From assembly GCA_028870815.1 (NCBI GenBank), contig JAGWOU010000054.1:1-8645 (forward strand): a stretch of DNA of 8,645 bases, in the 5' to 3' direction. Source of the stretch: Rhodospirillales bacterium (GTDB lineage: Bacteria; Pseudomonadota; Alphaproteobacteria; Acetobacterales; Acetobacteraceae). Position 1 is the stretch's first letter. The number at the start of each line of letters is the position of its first letter. Below the pieces are notes generated by a model that saw only the letters and a program-made list of their open reading frames with translations, did not search any database and was not told the DNA's origin. A program made the position numbers and the translations under genes. This document shows, piece by piece, positions 7,363 to 8,645 of this stretch.

Positions 7363-8092
7363 AGGCCGGGACCTTGGCCAGAGCTTCGAGAACCTTCGGC
7401 GCCAGTTCCTTTTGGCAGATCAGCAGATCCGGCAAATACGGGTCGGCATTGTTGTAGGCCAGAGGCGAACCGTTGGCGCGGGTGGCGTGCAGCCCGGCGG
7501 CCAGAGCCACGGCGGCGGGGGCACAATTATCCCACTCATATTGCCCGCCAGTATGCAGATAAATATCCGCTTCGCCACGCAGCACCGCCATCGCCTTCGC
7601 ACCAGCCGAGCCCATCGGCACCAGCTCGGCATTCAGCGCCTCGGCCACGGCCAGGGCTTCCTTCGCGGGGCGGGTACGGCTGACCAGCACGCGCAGTTTT
7701 TGCGGCAAGGCCGGCAAATCCTGAGGCTCCGACAGAAACACCTGCCCCACACCCGGCAACGCCACCGCGCCGATGGCAGGCTTACCGCCGATGGAAAGGG
7801 CGATATGCACCGCCCAATCCGCGCGGCCCTCGCCATATTCACGGGTGCCGTCGAGCGGGTCGACGATCCAGACGCGCTCAGCGGAAAGACGCGCCGCGCT
7901 GTCTTTCTCTTCCTCGGAAAGAATAGCGTCATCCGGCCGGTTTTCCCGCAGCGCGGTCATGATGAACTCATTGGCCACGCGGTCCCCCGCCTTGCCGAGC
8001 GCCTTGCCCTCGAACAAACCGGTGGCACGCAGGTCCAGAAGGATCTTGCCAGCACCTTCGGCAATGATCTTCGCCAGTTCCAGATCGGTCAC
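7361..8092 (-). CDS. cysQ: 3'(2'),5'-bisphosphate nucleotidase CysQ-like (inositol monophosphatase family)
   Basis: This 243-residue protein of the Li-sensitive, Mg-dependent phosphatase superfamily has the full set of metal-site motifs. These are the GDRVANEF region at 36-43, the acidic SEEE at 59-62, DPLDGT at 78-83, and the C-terminal YEWDNCAPAA with W187/D188. DPLDGTREY and the GQYEWD segment fit the CysQ group better than inositol or fructose phosphatases. The expected role is hydrolysis of 3'-phosphoadenosine 5'-phosphate (and possibly PAPS) to AMP (or APS), limiting toxic PAP and tuning sulfate activation. The start is a GTG at 8092 whose GTGA overlaps the stop of the upstream APS kinase, with AAAGG 8 bases before it. 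Co-transcription and coupled translation with a PAPS-forming enzyme strengthen the functional call. It converges on shc across a shared terminator. Substrate preference between PAP and PAPS cannot be read from the sequence. Confidence 0.92.
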   Translation of the reverse strand: MTDLELAKIIAEGAGKILLDLRATGLFEGKALGKAGDRVANEFIMTALRENRPDDAILSEEEKDSAARLSAERVWIVDPLDGTREYGEGRADWAVHIALSIGGKPAIGAVALPGVGQVFLSEPQDLPALPQKLRVLVSRTRPAKEALAVAEALNAELVPMGSAGAKAMAVLRGEADIYLHTGGQYEWDNCAPAAVALAAGLHATRANGSPLAYNNADPYLPDLLICQKELAPKVLEALAKVPA

Positions 8093-8645
8093 GGAATCAA
8101 CCTTTCAATGATGAGGTCAGCCGCCTGCTCAGGCGTCATCTTCGCGGTGTTGATGTGAATTTCCGGGTCATATGGCGGCTCGTAAGGACTGTCGATGCCG
8201 GTGAAATTCTTCAGCTCGCCGGAACGGGCTTTTTTATAAAGCCCCTTCACGTCGCGGCGTTCGGCTTCTTCCAAAGCTGTGTCTATGAAGATTTCCACGA
8301 ACTCGCCGGGCGCCATCATCTTGCGCACCATCTCGCGCTCCGACCGGAAGGGCGAGATGAAGGCGGTGATGACGATGAGGCCGGCATCGCTCATCAGCTT
8401 CGCCACCTCGCCCACGCGGCGGATGTTCTCGATCCGGTCCGCCTCGGTAAAGCCCAGATCCTTGTTCAGCCCGTGGCGGACATTATCGCCATCCAGCAAG
8501 AAGGTGTGGCGGTTCATCCGCACCAACTTCTTCTCCACCAGATTGGCGATGGTGGATTTTCCGGCGCCGGACAAGCCCGTGAACCAAAGCACGGCGGGCT
8601 TCTGGTTCTTCAAACCCGCATGAACCTCACGCGAAACATCCAGCG
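8089..8645 (-). CDS. cysC: Adenylylsulfate (APS) kinase domain, 5'-incomplete; probably the end of CysN/C
   Basis: The minus-strand frame is open from the right edge to a TGA at 8091-8089, about 185 codons. Motifs in order are the P-loop GLSGAGKST (nt 8577-8551), LLDGDNVRHGLN, RIENIRRVGEVAKL, TAFISPFR with the serine that is phosphorylated in APS kinases, and GLYKKARSGELKNFTGIDSPYE. The domain phosphorylates APS at the 3'-hydroxyl to make PAPS for sulfate reduction or sulfation. The frame continues upstream of the kinase as LDVSREVHAGLKNQKPAVL with no internal ATG before the P-loop; a TTG at 8613 is in frame but within this conserved linker, so the true start is outside the window. The linker resembles that joining the GTPase and kinase parts of CysN/C (NodQ-type) fusions, which is my preferred reading; a standalone CysC with a short N-terminal extension remains possible. 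The 3' end overlaps the cysQ GTG start. Confidence 0.93.
   Translation of the reverse strand, partial: LDVSREVHAGLKNQKPAVLWFTGLSGAGKSTIANLVEKKLVRMNRHTFLLDGDNVRHGLNKDLGFTEADRIENIRRVGEVAKLMSDAGLIVITAFISPFRSEREMVRKMMAPGEFVEIFIDTALEEAERRDVKGLYKKARSGELKNFTGIDSPYEPPYDPEIHINTAKMTPEQAADLIIERLIP

Noticed and set aside
7412..8158. A 248-codon plus-strand frame opposite cysQ
   Set aside because: The opposite strand has the complete phosphatase motif set and a coupled start; this frame is a shadow.
1..8645. A CRISPR array, tRNA/rRNA, insertion sequence, phage or defence genes
   Set aside because: No regularly spaced repeats, transposase motifs, structured RNA signatures or base-composition breaks were seen. 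Nearly the whole window is accounted for by tightly packed metabolic genes.

Overview
The window looks like chromosomal DNA from a GC-rich alphaproteobacterium. The protein flavour and the gene order hpnA-hpnB-hpnC-hpnD-hpnE-shc suggest an acetic-acid-bacteria relative (Acetobacteraceae). That placement is inference from the sequence alone; no database search was possible.

Layout. (1) At the left edge, about 77 codons of the 5' part of an unrecognised gene lie on the minus strand, reading out of the window. (2) A short divergent intergenic region of under 110 bp follows. (3) From about 310 to 7307, six plus-strand genes form a compact hopanoid operon: hpnA (SDR-type epimerase/dehydratase), hpnB (family 2 glycosyltransferase), hpnC and hpnD (paralogous squalene/phytoene-synthase-type enzymes), hpnE (FAD-dependent hydroxysqualene dehydroxylase) and shc (squalene-hopene cyclase). 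The first three junctions (A/B, B/C, C/D) are identical 4-base ATGA stop/start overlaps, D/E is a 10-bp gap, and E/shc is 58 bp. (4) A strong inverted repeat at 7313-7343 sits between convergent genes and probably terminates both. (5) On the minus strand is a sulfur-activation pair: an APS kinase domain, open at the right edge and probably the end of a CysN/C fusion, overlapping by GTGA with cysQ.

How it works together. HpnD joins two farnesyl diphosphates to presqualene diphosphate, HpnC turns that into hydroxysqualene, HpnE reduces it to squalene, and Shc cyclises squalene to hopene/hopanol. HpnA and HpnB are conserved cluster partners whose exact reactions are less settled. The neighbouring cys genes make PAPS (APS kinase) and remove 3'-phosphoadenosine nucleotides (CysQ). 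They are convergent with the hopanoid operon, and nothing in the sequence shows a functional link.

Overall this is a recognisable biosynthetic neighbourhood rather than a new system. The points worth a second look are modest: the unidentified divergent gene, the start and promoter of hpnA, an apparently shortened segment in HpnE, the poor ribosome binding site of shc, and the shared terminator.
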